A stretch of 64,000 nt of DNA from Taudactylus pleione (Eukaryota; Chordata; Amphibia; Anura; Myobatrachidae). The DNA is taken from the NCBI GenBank assembly GCA_031769625.1, contig JAUIMM010000135.1:8421501-8485500 (forward strand), given 5' to 3'. This document shows, piece after piece, positions 33,382 to 48,752 of this stretch. Each line of letters starts with the position of its first letter. Positions within the stretch are counted from its first letter, which is position 1. The translations under genes and the position numbers were made by a program. The notes under the pieces are model-generated. The model was not told the DNA's origin and did no database searches. It was given only the letters and a program-made list of their open reading frames with translations.

Positions 33382-34449
33382 CTATCATACATTATAACAT
33401 TCTAACATACATTATAACATTCTAATATACATTCTAACATCCATTATAACATTCTAACATACATTATAACAATCGACTATACATTCTAACATCCATTATA
33501 ACATTGTAACATACATTCTAACATTCTAATATACATTCTAACATCCATTATAACATTCTAACATCCATAATAACATTCTAACATACATTCTAACATTCTA
33601 ATATACATTCTATCATCCATTATAACATTCTAATATACATTCTAACATTCTAATATACATTCTAAAATCAATTATAACATTCTAACATCCATTTTAACAT
33701 TCTAATATACATTATAACATCCATTATAACATTCTAACATACATTATAACATTCTAACATACATTATAACATTCTAATATACATTCTAACATCCATTATA
33801 ACATTCTAACATACATTATAACAATCGAATATACATTCTAGCATCCATTATAATATTCTAACATACATTATAACATTCTAATATACATTCTAACATCCAT
33901 TATAACTGTCCAACAAACATTATAACTTTCTAATATACATTCTAACATCCATTATAACATTCTAAGAAACATTCTAACATTCTAATATACATTCTAACAT
34001 CCATTATAACATTCTAACATACATTCTAACATTCTAATATACATTCTAAAATCAATTATAACATTCTAACATCCATTTTAACATTCTATTATACATTCTA
34101 ACATCCATTATAACATTCTAACATACATTATTACAATCGAATATACATTCTAACATCCATTATAACATTCTAACATACATTATAACATTCTAATATACAT
34201 TCTAACTTCCATTATACCATTTTAACATACATTATAACATTCTAATATACATTCTAACATCCATTATAACATTTAACATACATTATAACAATCTAATATA
34301 CATTCTAACATCCATTATAACATTCTAACATACATTATAACATTCTAATATACATTCTAACATCCAATATAACATTCTAACATCCATAATAACATTCAAA
34401 CATACTTTCTAACATTCCAATATACATTCTAACATCCATTATAACATTC
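33382..34449. repeat. 1,067-bp unit with clustered private substitutions
   Basis: This is the second of two 1,067-bp units within the first 3,387-bp super-unit. It differs from its neighbours by several changes between 33,330 and 34,210: CTAGCATCC near 33,840, TATAACTGTCC near 33,903, CTAAGAAACATTC near 33,962 and CTAACTTCC near 34,203. The corresponding unit one super-repeat downstream (36,769-37,836) lacks these four. They therefore arose after the 3,387-bp duplication or were erased from the other copy. Confidence 0.8.
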
Positions 34450-35039
34450 TATCATACATTATAACATTCTAATATACATTCTAACATCCATTATAACATT
34501 CCAACAAACATTATAACTTTCTAATATACATTCTAACATCCATTATAACATTCTAACATACATTCTAACATTCTAATATACATTCTAACATCCATTATAA
34601 CATTCTAACATACATTCTAACATTCTAATTTACATTCTAAAATCAATTATAACATTCTAACATCCATTTTAACATTCTATTATACATTCTAACATCCATT
34701 ATAACATTCTAACATACATTATTACAATCGAATATACATTCTAACATCCATTATAACATTCTAACATACATTATAACATTCTAATATACATTCTAACATC
34801 CATTATACCATTTTAACATACATTATAACATTCTAATATACATTCTAACATCCATTATAACATTTAACATACATTATAACAATCTAATATACATTCTAAC
34901 ATCCATTATAACATTCTAACATACATTATAACATTCTAATATACATTCTAACATCCAATATAACATTCTAACATCCATAATAACATTCAAACATACTTTC
35001 TAACATTCCAATATACATTCTAACATCCATTATAACATT

Positions 35040-35702
35040 CTATCATACATTATTACAATCGAATATACATTCTAACATCCATTATAACATTCTAACATAC
35101 ATTATAACATTCTAATATACATTCTAACATCCATTATACCATTTTAACATACATTATAACATTCTAATATACATTCTAACATCCATTATAACATTTAACA
35201 TACATTATAACAATCTAATATACATTCTAACATCCATTATAACATTCTAACATACATTATAACATTCTAATATACATTCTAACATCCAATATAACATTCT
35301 AACATCCATAATAACATTCAAACATACTTTCTAACATTCCAATATACATTCTAACATCCATTATAACATTCTATCATACATTATTACAATCGAATATACA
35401 TTCTAACATCCATTATAACATTCTAACATACATTATAACATTCTAATATACATTCTAACATCCATTATACCATTTTAACATACATTATAACATTCTAATA
35501 TACATTCTAACATCCATTATAACATTTAACATACATTATAACAATCTAATATACATTCTAACATCCATTATAACATTCTAACATACATTATAACATTCTA
35601 ATATACATTCTAACATCCAATATAACATTCTAACATCCATAATAACATTCAAACATACTTTCTAACATTCCAATATACATTCTAACATCCATTATAACAT
35701 TC
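35040..35702. repeat. 331-bp tandem repeat, second set
   Basis: CTATC words at 35040, 35371 and 35702 are 331 bp apart. This repeats the set at 31,653-32,315 exactly 3,387 bp downstream. Confidence 0.9.
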
Positions 35703-38700
35703 TATCATACATTATAACATTCTAACATACATTATAACATTCTAATATACATTCTAACATCCATTATAACATTCTAACATACATTATAACAATCGACTAT
35801 ACATTCTAAAATCCATTATAACATTGTAACATACATTCTAACATTCTAATATACATTCTAACATCCATTATAACATTCTAACATCCATAATAACATTCTA
35901 ACATACATTCTAACATTCTAATATACATTCTATCATCCATTATAACATTCTAATATACATTCTAACATTCTAATATACATTCTAAAATCAATTATAACAT
36001 TCTAACATCCATTTTAACATTCTGATATACATTATAACATCAATTATAACATTCTAACATACATTATAACATTCTAACATACATTTTAACATTCTAATAT
36101 ACATTCTAACATCCATTATAACATTCTAACATACATTATAACAATCGAATATACATTCTAACATCCATTATAATATTCTAACATACATTATAACATTCTA
36201 ATATACATTCTAACATCCATTATAACATTCCAACAAACATTATAACTTTCTAATATACATTCTAACATCCATTATAACATTCTAACATACATTCTAACAT
36301 TCTAATATACATTCTAACATCCATTATAACATTCTAACATACATTCTAACATTCTAATATACATTCTAAAATCAATTATAACATTCTAACATCCATTTTA
36401 ACATTCTATTATACATTCTAACATCCATTATAACATTCTAACATACATTATTACAATCGAATATACATTCTAACATCCATTATAACATTCTAACATACAT
36501 TATAACATTCTAATATACATTCTAACATCCATTATACCATTTTAACATACATTATAACATTCTAATATACCTTCTAACATCCATTATAACATTTAACATA
36601 CATTATAACAATCTAATATACATTCTAACATCCATTATAACATTCTAACATACATTATAACATTCTAATATACATTCTAACATCCAATATAACATTCTAA
36701 CATCCATAATAACATTGAAACATACTTTCTAACATTCCAATATACATTCTAACATCCATTATAACATTCTATCATACATTATAACATTCTAACATACATT
36801 ATAACATTCTAATATACATTCTAACATCCATTATAACATTCTAACATACATTATAACAATCGACTATACATTCTAACATCCATTATAACATTGTAACATA
36901 CATTCTAACATTCTAATATACATTCTAACATCCATTATAACATTCTAACATCCATAATAACATTCTAACATACATTCTAACATTCTAATATACATTCTAT
37001 CATCCATTATAACATTCTAATATACATTCTAACATTCTAATATACATTCTAAAATCAATTATAACATTCTAACATCCATTTTAACATTCTAATATACATT
37101 ATAACATCCATTATAACATTCTAACATACATTATAACATTCTAACATACATTATAACATTCTAATATACATTCTAACATCCATTATAACATTCTAACATA
37201 CATTATAACAATCGAATATACATTCTAACATCCATTATAATATTCTAACATACATTATAACATTCTAATATACATTCTAACATCCATTATAACATTCCAA
37301 CAAACATTATAACTTTCTAATATACATTCTAACATCCATTATAACATTCTAACATACATTCTAACATTCTAATATACATTCTAACATCCATTATAACATT
37401 CTAACATACATTCTAACATTCTAATATACATTCTAAAATCAATTATAACATTCTAACATCCATTTTAACATTCTATTATACATTCTAACATCCATTATAA
37501 CATTCTAACATACATTATTACAATCGAATATACATTCTAACATCCATTATAACATTCTAACATACATTATAACATTCTAATATACATTCTAACATCCATT
37601 ATACCATTTTAACATACATTATAACATTCTAATATACATTCTAACATCCATTATAACATTTAACATACATTATAACAATCTAATATACATTCTAACATCC
37701 ATTATAACATTCTAACATACATTATAACATTCTAATATACATTCTAACATCCAATATAACATTCTAACATCCATAATAACATTCAAACATACTTTCTAAC
37801 ATTCCAATATACATTCTAACATCCATTATAACATTCTATCATACATTATAACATTCTAATATACATTCTAACATCCATTATAACATTCCAACAAACATTA
37901 TAACTTTCTAATATACATTCTAACATCCATTATAACATTCTAACATACATTCTAACATTCTAATATACATTCTAACATCCATTATAACATTCTAACATAC
38001 ATTCTAACATTCTAATTTACATTCTAAAATCAATTATAACATTCTAACATCCATTTTAACATTCTATTATACATTCTAACATCCATTATAACATTCTAAC
38101 ATACATTATTACAATTGAATATACATTCTAACATCCATTATAACATTCTAACATACATTATAACATTCTAATATACATTCTAACATCCATTATACCATTT
38201 TAACATACATTATAACATTCTAATATACATTCTAACATCCATTATAACATTTAACATACATTATAACAATCTAATATACATTCTAACATCCATTATAACA
38301 TTCTAACATACATTATAACATTCTAATATACATTCTAACATCCAATATAACATTCTAACATCCATAATAACATTCAAACATACTTTCTAACATTCCAATA
38401 TACATTCTAACATCCATTATAACATTCTATCATACATTATAACATTCTAACATACATTATAACATTCTAATATACATTCTAACATCCATTATAACATTCT
38501 AACATACATTATAACAATCGACTATACATTCTAACATCCATTATAACATTGTAACATACATTCTAACATTCTAATATACATTCTAACATCCATTATAACA
38601 TTCTAACATCCATAATAACATTCTAACATACATTCTAACATTCTAATATACATTCTATCATCCATTATAACATTCTAATATACATTCTAACATTCTAATA

Positions 38701-38829
38701 TACATTCTAAAATCAATTATAACATTCTAACATCCATTTTAACATTCTAATATACATTATAACATCCATTATAACATTCTAACATACATTATAACATTCT
38801 AACATACATTATAACATTCTAACATACAT

Positions 38830-39385
38830 TACAACATTCTAATATACATTCTAACATCCATTATAACATTCTAACATCCATAATAATATTCTAACATACA
38901 TTCTAACATTCCAATATACATTCTAACATCCATTATAACATTCTAACATACATTATAACATTCTAATATACATTCTAACATCCATTATAACATTCTAACG
39001 TACATTATTACAATCGAATATACATTCTAACATCCATTATAACAATCGAATATACATTCTAACATCCATTATAACATTCTAACATACATTATAACATTCT
39101 AATATACATTCTAACATCCATTATAACATTATAACATACATTATAACATTCTAATATACACTCTAACATCCATTATAACATTTTAACATACATTATAACT
39201 TTCTAATATACATTCTAACATCCAATATAACATTCTAACATCCATAATAACATTCAAACATACATTCTAACATTCCAATATACATTCTAACATCCATTAT
39301 AACATTCTAACATACATTATAACAATCGAATATACATTCTAACATCCATTAAAACATTGTAACATACATTCTAACATTCTAATAT
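38830..39385. repeat. Junction satellite with one marker
   Basis: This short stretch joins the 3,387-bp and 3,514-bp repeats. It contains one AACGTAC marker (39000), a CATTACAACATTC variant near 38,829, CCATAATAATATTC near 38,878 and the ATTAAAACATTG word near 39,346. Nothing but satellite is visible. Confidence 0.7.
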
Positions 39386-42300
39386 ACATTCTAACATCCA
39401 TTATAACATTCTAACATCCATAATAACATTCTAACATACATTCTAACATTCTAATATACATTCTAACATCCATTATAACATTCTAACATACATTCTAACA
39501 TTCTAATATACATTCTAAAATCAATTATAACATTCTAACATCCATTTTAACATTCAAATATACATTATAACATCCATTATAACATTCTAACATACATTAT
39601 AAAATTCTAACATACATTATAACATTCTAATATACATTCTAACATCCATTATAACATTTAACATACATTATAACAATCTAATATACATTCTAACATCCAT
39701 TATAACATTCTAACATCCATAATAACATTCTAACATACATTCTAACATTCCAATATACATTCTAACATCCATTATAACATTCTAACATACATTATAACAT
39801 TCTAATATACATTCTAACATCAATTATAACATTCTAACGTACATTATTACAATCGAATATACATTCTAACATCCATTATAACAATCGAATATACATTCTA
39901 ACATCCATTATAACATTCTAACATACATTATAACATTCTAATATACATTCTAACATCCATTATAACATTTTAACATACATTATAACATTCTAATATACAC
40001 TCTAACATCCATTATAACATTTTAACATACATTATAACTTTCTAATATACATTCTAACATCCAATATAACATTCTAACATCCATAATAACATTCAAACAT
40101 ACATTCTAACATTCCAATATACATTCTAACATCCATTATAACATTCTATCATACATTATAACATTCTAACATACATTATAACATTCTAATATACATTCTA
40201 ACATCCATTATAACATTCTAACATACATTATAACAATCGAATATACATTCTAACATCCATTATAATATTCTAACATACATTATAACATTCTAATATACAT
40301 TCTAACATCCATTATAACATTCCAACAAACATTATAACTTTCTAATATACATTCTAACATCCATTATAACATTCTAACATCCATAATAACATTCTAACAT
40401 ACATTCTAACATTCTAATATACATTCTAACATCCATTATAACATTCTAACATACATTCTAACATTCTAATATACATTCTAAAATCAATTATAACATTCTA
40501 ACATCCATTTTAACATTCTAATATACATTCTAACATCCATTATAACATTTTAACATACATTATAACTTTCTAATATACATTCTAACATCCAATATAACAT
40601 TCTAACATCCATAATAACATTCTAACATACATTCTAACATTCCAATATACATTCTAACATCCATTATAACATTCTAACATACATTATAACATTCTAATAT
40701 ACATTCTAACATCAATTATAACATTCTAATGTACATTATTACAATCGAATATACATTCTAACATCCATTATAACAATCGAATATACATTCTAACATCCAT
40801 TATAACATTCTAACATACTTTATAACATTCTAATATACATTCTAACATCCATTATAACATTTTAACATACATTATAACATTCTAATATACACTCTAACAT
40901 CCATTATAACATTTTAACATACATTATAACTTTCAAATATACATTCTAACATCCAATAGAACATTCTAACATCCATAATAACATTCAAACATACATTCTA
41001 ACATTCCAATATACATTCTAACATCCATTATAACATTCTATCATACATTATAACATTCTAACATACATTATAACATTCTAATATACATTCTAACATCCAT
41101 TATAACATTCTAACATACATTATAACAATCGAATATACATTCTAACATCCATTATAATATTCTAACATACATTATAACATTCTAATATACATTCTAACAT
41201 CCATTATAACATTCCAACAAACATTATAACTTTCTAATATACATTCTAACATCCATTATAACATTCTAACATACATTCTAACATTCTAATATACATTCTA
41301 ACATCCATTATAACATTCTAACATACATTCTAACATTCTAATATACATTCTAAAATCAATTATAACATTCTAACATCCATTTTAACATTCTATTATACAT
41401 TCTAACATCCATTATAACATTCTAACGTACATTATTACAATCGAATATACATTCTAACATCCATTATAACAATCGAATATACATTCTAACATCCATTATA
41501 ACATTCTAACATACATTATAACATTCTAATATACATTCTAACATCCATTATACCATTTTAACATACATTATAACATTCTAATATACATTCTAACATCCAT
41601 TATAACATTTAACATACATTATAACAATCTAATATACATTCTAACATCCATTATAACATTCTAACATACATTATAACATTCTAATATACATTCTAACATC
41701 CATTATAACATTCTAACATCCATAATAACATTCTAACATTCTAATATACATTCTAACATCCATTATAACATTCTAACATACATTCTTACATTCTAATATA
41801 CATTCTAACATCCATTATAACATTTTAACATACATTATAACTTTCTAATATACATTCTAACATCCAATATAACATTCTAACATCCATAATAACATTCTAA
41901 CATACATTCTAACATTCCAATATACATTCTAACATCCATTATAACATTCTAACATACATTATAACATTCTAATATACATTCTAACATCAATTATAACATT
42001 CTAACGTACATTATTACAATCGAATATACATTCTAACATCCATTATAACAATCGAATATACATTCTAACATCCATTATAACATTCTAACATACATTATAA
42101 CATTCTAATATACATTCTAACATCCATTATAACATTTTAACATACATTATAACATTCTAATATACACTCTAACATCCATTATAACATTTTAACATACATT
42201 ATAACTTTCAAATATACATTCTAACATCCAATATAACATTCTAACATCCATAATAACATTCAAACATACTTTCTAACATTCCAATATACATTCTAACATC

Positions 42301-45300
42301 CATTATAACATTCTATCATACATTATAACATTCTAACATACATTATAACATTCTAATATACATTCTAACATCCATTATAACATTCTAACATACATTATAA
42401 CAATCGAATATACATTCTAACATCCATAATAACATACTAACATACATTCTAACATTCCAATATACATTCTAACATCCATTATAACATTCTAACATACATT
42501 ATAACATTCTAATATACATTCTAACATCCATTATAACATTCTAACGTACATTATTACAATCGAATATACATTCTAACATCCATTATAACAATCGAATATA
42601 CATTCTAACATCCATTATAACATTCTAACATACATTATAACATTCTAATATACATTCTAACATCCATTATAACATTTTAACATACATTATAACATTCTAA
42701 TATACACTCTAACATCCATTATAACATTTTAACATACATTATAACTTTCTAATATACATTCTAACATCCAATATAACATTCTAACATCCATAATAACATT
42801 CAAACATACATTCTAACATTCCAATATACATTCTAACATCCATTATAACATTCTATCATACATTATAACATTCTAACATACATTATAACATTCTAATATA
42901 CATTCTAACATCCATTATAACATTCTAACATCCATAATAACATTCTAACATACATTCTAACATTCTAATATACATTCTAACATCCATTATAACATTCTAA
43001 CATACATTCTAACATTCTAATATACATTCTAAAATCAATTATAACATTCTAACATCCATTTTAACATTCAAATATACATTATAACATCCATTATAACATT
43101 CTAACATACATTATAAAATTCTAACATACATTATAACATTCTAATATACATTCTAACATCCATTATAACATTTAACATACATTATAACAATCTAATATAC
43201 ATTCTAACATCCATTATAACATTCTAACATCCATAATAACATTCTAACATACATTCTAACATTCCAATATACATTCTAACATCCATTATAACATTCTAAC
43301 ATACATTATAACATTCTAATATACATTCTAACATCAATTATAACATTCTAACGTACATTATTACAATCGAATATACATTCTAACATCCATTATAACAATC
43401 GAATATACATTCTAACATCCATTATAACATTCTAACATACATTATAACATTCTAATATACATTCTAACATCCATTATAACATTTTAACATACATTATAAC
43501 ATTCTAATATACACTCTAACATCCATTATAACATTTTAACATACATTATAACTTTCTAATATACATTCTAACATCCAATATAACATTCTAACATCCATAA
43601 TAACATTCAAACATACATTCTAACATTCCAATATACATTCTAACATCCATTATAACATTCTATCATACATTATAACATTCTAACATACATTATAACATTC
43701 TAATATACATTCTAACATCCATTATAACATTCTAACATACATTATAACAATCGAATATACATTCTAACATCCATTATAATATTCTAACATACATTATAAC
43801 ATTCTAATATACATTCTAACATCCATTATAACATTCCAACAAACATTATAACTTTCTAATATACATTCTAACATCCATTATAACATTCTAACATCCATAA
43901 TAACATTCTAACATACATTCTAACATTCTAATATACATTCTAACATCCATTATAACATTCTAACATACATTCTAACATTCTAATATACATTCTAAAATCA
44001 ATTATAACATTCTAACATCCATTTTAACATTCTAATATACATTCTAACATCCATTATAACATTTTAACATACATTATAACTTTCTAATATACATTCTAAC
44101 ATCCAATATAACATTCTAACATCCATAATAACATTCTAACATACATTCTAACATTCCAATATACATTCTAACATCCATTATAACATTCTAACATACATTA
44201 TAACATTCTAATATACATTCTAACATCAATTATAACATTCTAATGTACATTATTACAATCGAATATACATTCTAACATCCATTATAACAATCGAATATAC
44301 ATTCTAACATCCATTATAACATTCTAACATACTTTATAACATTCTAATATACATTCTAACATCCATTATAACATTTTAACATACATTATAACATTCTAAT
44401 ATACACTCTAACATCCATTATAACATTTTAACATACATTATAACTTTCAAATATACATTCTAACATCCAATAGAACATTCTAACATCCATAATAACATTC
44501 AAACATACATTCTAACATTCCAATATACATTCTAACATCCATTATAACATTCTATCATACATTATAACATTCTAACATACATTATAACATTCTAATATAC
44601 ATTCTAACATCCATTATAACATTCTAACATACATTATAACAATCGAATATACATTCTAACATCCATTATAATATTCTAACATACATTATAACATTCTAAT
44701 ATACATTCTAACATCCATTATAACATTCCAACAAACATTATAACTTTCTAATATACATTCTAACATCCATTATAACATTCTAACATACATTCTAACATTC
44801 TAATATACATTCTAACATCCATTATAACATTCTAACATACATTCTAACATTCTAATATACATTCTAAAATCAATTATAACATTCTAACATCCATTTTAAC
44901 ATTCTATTATACATTCTAACATCCATTATAACATTCTAACGTACATTATTACAATCGAATATACATTCTAACATCCATTATAACAATCGAATATACATTC
45001 TAACATCCATTATAACATTCTAACATACATTATAACATTCTAATATACATTCTAACATCCATTATACCATTTTAACATACATTATAACATTCTAATATAC
45101 ATTCTAACATCCATTATAACATTTAACATACATTATAACAATCTAATATACATTCTAACATCCATTATAACATTCTAACATACATTATAACATTCTAATA
45201 TACATTCTAACATCCATTATAACATTCTAACATCCATAATAACATTCTAACATTCTAATATACATTCTAACATCCATTATAACATTCTAACATACATTCT

Positions 45301-46412
45301 TACATTCTAATATACATTCTAACATCCATTATAACATTTTAACATACATTATAACTTTCTAATATACATTCTAACATCCAATATAACATTCTAACATCCA
45401 TAATAACATTCTAACATACATTCTAACATTCCAATATACATTCTAACATCCATTATAACATTCTAACATACATTATAACATTCTAATATACATTCTAACA
45501 TCAATTATAACATTCTAACGTACATTATTACAATCGAATATACATTCTAACATCCATTATAACAATCGAATATACATTCTAACATCCATTATAACATTCT
45601 AACATACATTATAACATTCTAATATACATTCTAACATCCATTATAACATTTTAACATACATTATAACATTCTAATATACACTCTAACATCCATTATAACA
45701 TTTTAACATACATTATAACTTTCAAATATACATTCTAACATCCAATATAACATTCTAACATCCATAATAACATTCAAACATACTTTCTAACATTCCAATA
45801 TACATTCTAACATCCATTATAACATTCTATCATACATTATAACATTCTAACATACATTATAACATTCTAATATACATTCTAACATCCATTATAACATTCT
45901 AACATACATTATAACAATCGAATATACATTCTAACATCCATAATAACATACTAACATACATTCTAACATTCCAATATACATTCTAACATCCATTATAACA
46001 TTCTAACATACATTATAACATTCTAATATACATTCTAACATCCATTATAACATTCTAACGTACATTATTACAATCGAATATACATTCTAACATCCATTAT
46101 AACAATCGAATATACATTCTAACATCCATTATAACATTCTAACATACATTATAACATTCTAATATACATTCTAACATCCATTATAACATTTTAACATACA
46201 TTATAACATTCTAATATACACTCTAACATCCATTATAACATTTTAACATACATTATAACTTTCTAATATACATTCTAACATCCAATATAACATTCTAACA
46301 TCCATAATAACATTCAAACATACATTCTAACATTCCAATATACATTCTAACATCCATTATAACATTCTATCATACATTATAACATTCTAACATACATTAT
46401 AACATTCTAATA
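39385..46412. repeat. 3,514-bp tandem super-repeat, two units
   Basis: Five markers at 39839, 40731, 41427, 42006 and 42546 repeat at 43353, 44245, 44941, 45520 and 46060, every one shifted by exactly 3,514 bp. Shared rare words include CATTCAAATATACATTATAAC (starting at the TTCA of 39553 and 43067), AATGTAC markers at 40731 and 44245, and CATACTTTATAAC shortly after. Units are roughly 39,385-42,898 and 42,899-46,412. Intervals inside each are 892, 696, 579 and 540 bp. This is among the cleanest recent duplications in the window. Confidence 0.95.
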
Positions 46413-48640
46413 TACATTCTAACATCCATTATAACATTCTAACATACATTATAACAATCGAATATACATTCTAACATCCATTATAGTATTCTAACATACA
46501 TTATAACATTCTAATATACATTCTAACATCCATTATAACATTCCAACAAACATTATAACTTTCTAATATACATTCTAACATCCATTATAACATTCTAACA
46601 CCCATAATAACATTCTAACATACATTCTAACATTCTAATATACATTCTAAAATCAATTATAACATTCTAACATCCATTTTAACATTCTAATATACATTAT
46701 AACATCCATTATAACATTCTAACATACATTATAACATTCTAATATACATTCTAACATCCATTATAACATTTAACATACATTATAACAATCTAATATACAT
46801 TCTTACATCCATTATAACATTCTAACATACATTATAACATTCTAATATACATTCTAACATCCATTATAACATTCCAATAAACATTATAACTTTCTAATAT
46901 ACATTCTAACATACAATATAACATTCTAACATCCATTATAACATTCTAACATCCATTATAACTTTCTAATATACATTCTAAAATCAATTATAACATTCTA
47001 TCATCCATTTTAACATTCTAATATACATTATAACATCCACTATAATATTCTAACATCCATTATAACATTATAACATACATTATAACATTCTAATATACAT
47101 TCTAACATCCATTATAACATTCCAATAAACATTATAACTTTCTAATATACATTCTAACATACAATATAACATTCTAACAAACATTATAACATTCTAATAT
47201 ACATTCTAAAATCAATTATAACATTCTATCATCCATTTTAACATTCTAATATACATTATAACATCCACTATAATATTCTAACATCCATTATAACATTATA
47301 ACATCCATTATAACATTCTAATATACATTCTAACATCCATTATAACATTCTAACATACATTATAACATTCTAATATACATTCTAACATGCATTCTAACAT
47401 ACATTATAACATTCTAATATACATTATAACATCCATTATAACATTCTAACATCCATTCTAAAATTCTAATATACATTATAACATCCATTATAACATTCTA
47501 ACATCCATTGTAACATTCTAACATACATTATAACATTCTAATATACATTCTAACATTATAATATACATTTTAACATACATTATAACATTCTAATATACAT
47601 CCTAATATCCATTATAATATAATAACATACATTATAACAATCCAATATACACTCTAACATCCATTATAACATTTTAACATACATTATAACTTTCTAATAT
47701 ACATTCTAACATCCAATATAACATTCTAACATCCATAATAACATTCAAACATACTTTCTAACATTCCAATATACATTCTAACATCCATTATAACATTCTA
47801 TCATACATTATAACATTCTAACATACATTATAACATTCTAATATACATTCTATCATCCATTATAACATTCTAACATACATTATAACAATCGACTATACAT
47901 TCTAACATCCATTATAACAATCGAATATACATTCTAACATCCATTATAACATTCTAACATACATTATAACATTCTAACATCCATAATAACATTCTAACAT
48001 TCTAATATACATTCTAACATCCATTATAACATTCTAACATACATTCTTACATTCTAATATACATTCTAACATCCATTATAACATTTTAACATACATTATA
48101 ACTTTCTAATATACATTCTAACATCCAATATAACATTCTAACATCCATAATAACATTCTAACATACATTCTAACATTCCAATATACATTCTAACATCCAT
48201 TATAACATTCTAACATACATTATAACATTCTAATATACATTCTAACATCCATTATAACATTCTAACGTACATTATTACAATCGAATATACATTCTAACAT
48301 CCATTATAACAATCGAATATACATTCTAACATCCATTATAACATTCTAACATACATTATAACATTCTAATATACATTCTAACATCCATTATAACATTTTA
48401 ACATACATTATAACATTCTAATATACACTCTAACATCCATTATAACATTTTAACATACATTATAACTTTCAAATATACATTCTAACATCCAATAGAACAT
48501 TCTAACATCCATAATAACATTCAAACATACATTCTAACATTCCAATATACATTCTAACATCCATTATAACATTCTATCATACATTATAACATTCTAACAT
48601 ACATTATAACATTCTAATATACATTCTAACATCCATTATA
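46400..48640. repeat. Block with diverged core, copy 1 (partner 6,582 bp downstream)
   Basis: ATTATAGTATTC (46481 and 53063), CACCCATAATAAC (CCC at 46601 and 53183), TATCATCCATTTT (46999 and 53581) and the AACGTAC marker (48267 and 54849) all pair at 6,582 bp. Left of a one-base insertion in the partner the offset is 6,581 (46060 and 52641). The copies part near 48,640/55,222, where this one goes on with a 1,355-bp-type word (ACATTTAACAT, CCAGTATAAC) and the other with CTAACATACATTATAACAATCG. Confidence 0.9.
46700..47690. repeat. Diverged satellite core, copy 1
   Basis: This kilobase is built from the same tetrads but has many words rare elsewhere: CCAATAAACATTATAAC, ACATACAATATAAC, CCACTATAATATTC, ACATGCATTC, CTAAAATTCTAATATAC, CATTGTAACATTC, CATTATAATATACATTTTAAC, CATCCTAATATCC, TAATATAATAACATAC and CAATCCAATATACACTC. 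It contains its own internal duplication: CCAATAAAC at 46874 and 47122 (248 bp), TATCATCC at 46999 and 47227 (228 bp), CCACTATAA at 47037 and 47265 (228 bp). The 20-bp difference between the two spacings is one 8-mer plus one 12-mer. The 52-bp monomer is hard to follow here. Confidence 0.85.
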
Positions 48641-48752
48641 ACATTTAACATACATTATAACAATCTAATATACATTCTAACATCCAGTATAACATTCTAA
48701 CATACATTATAACATTCTAATATACATTCTAACATCCATTATAACATTCTAA

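Larger units (their letters stand above)
31215..38830. repeat. 3,387-bp tandem super-repeat, two full units and a partial third
   Basis: The CTATCATAC word (c of CTATC) lies at 31653, 31984, 32315, 33382, 34449, 35040, 35371, 35702, 36769, 37836 and 38427. The spacings are 331, 331, 1067, 1067, 591, 331, 331, 1067, 1067, 591, so the whole pattern repeats every 3,387 bp. Units are roughly 31,215-34,602, 34,602-37,989 and 37,989-38,830. The rare CTAATTTACATTC word at 34,627 and 38,014 (exactly 3,387) confirms the alignment. GTAC markers are absent here; their sites read ACATACATTATTAC instead. Confidence 0.93.
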
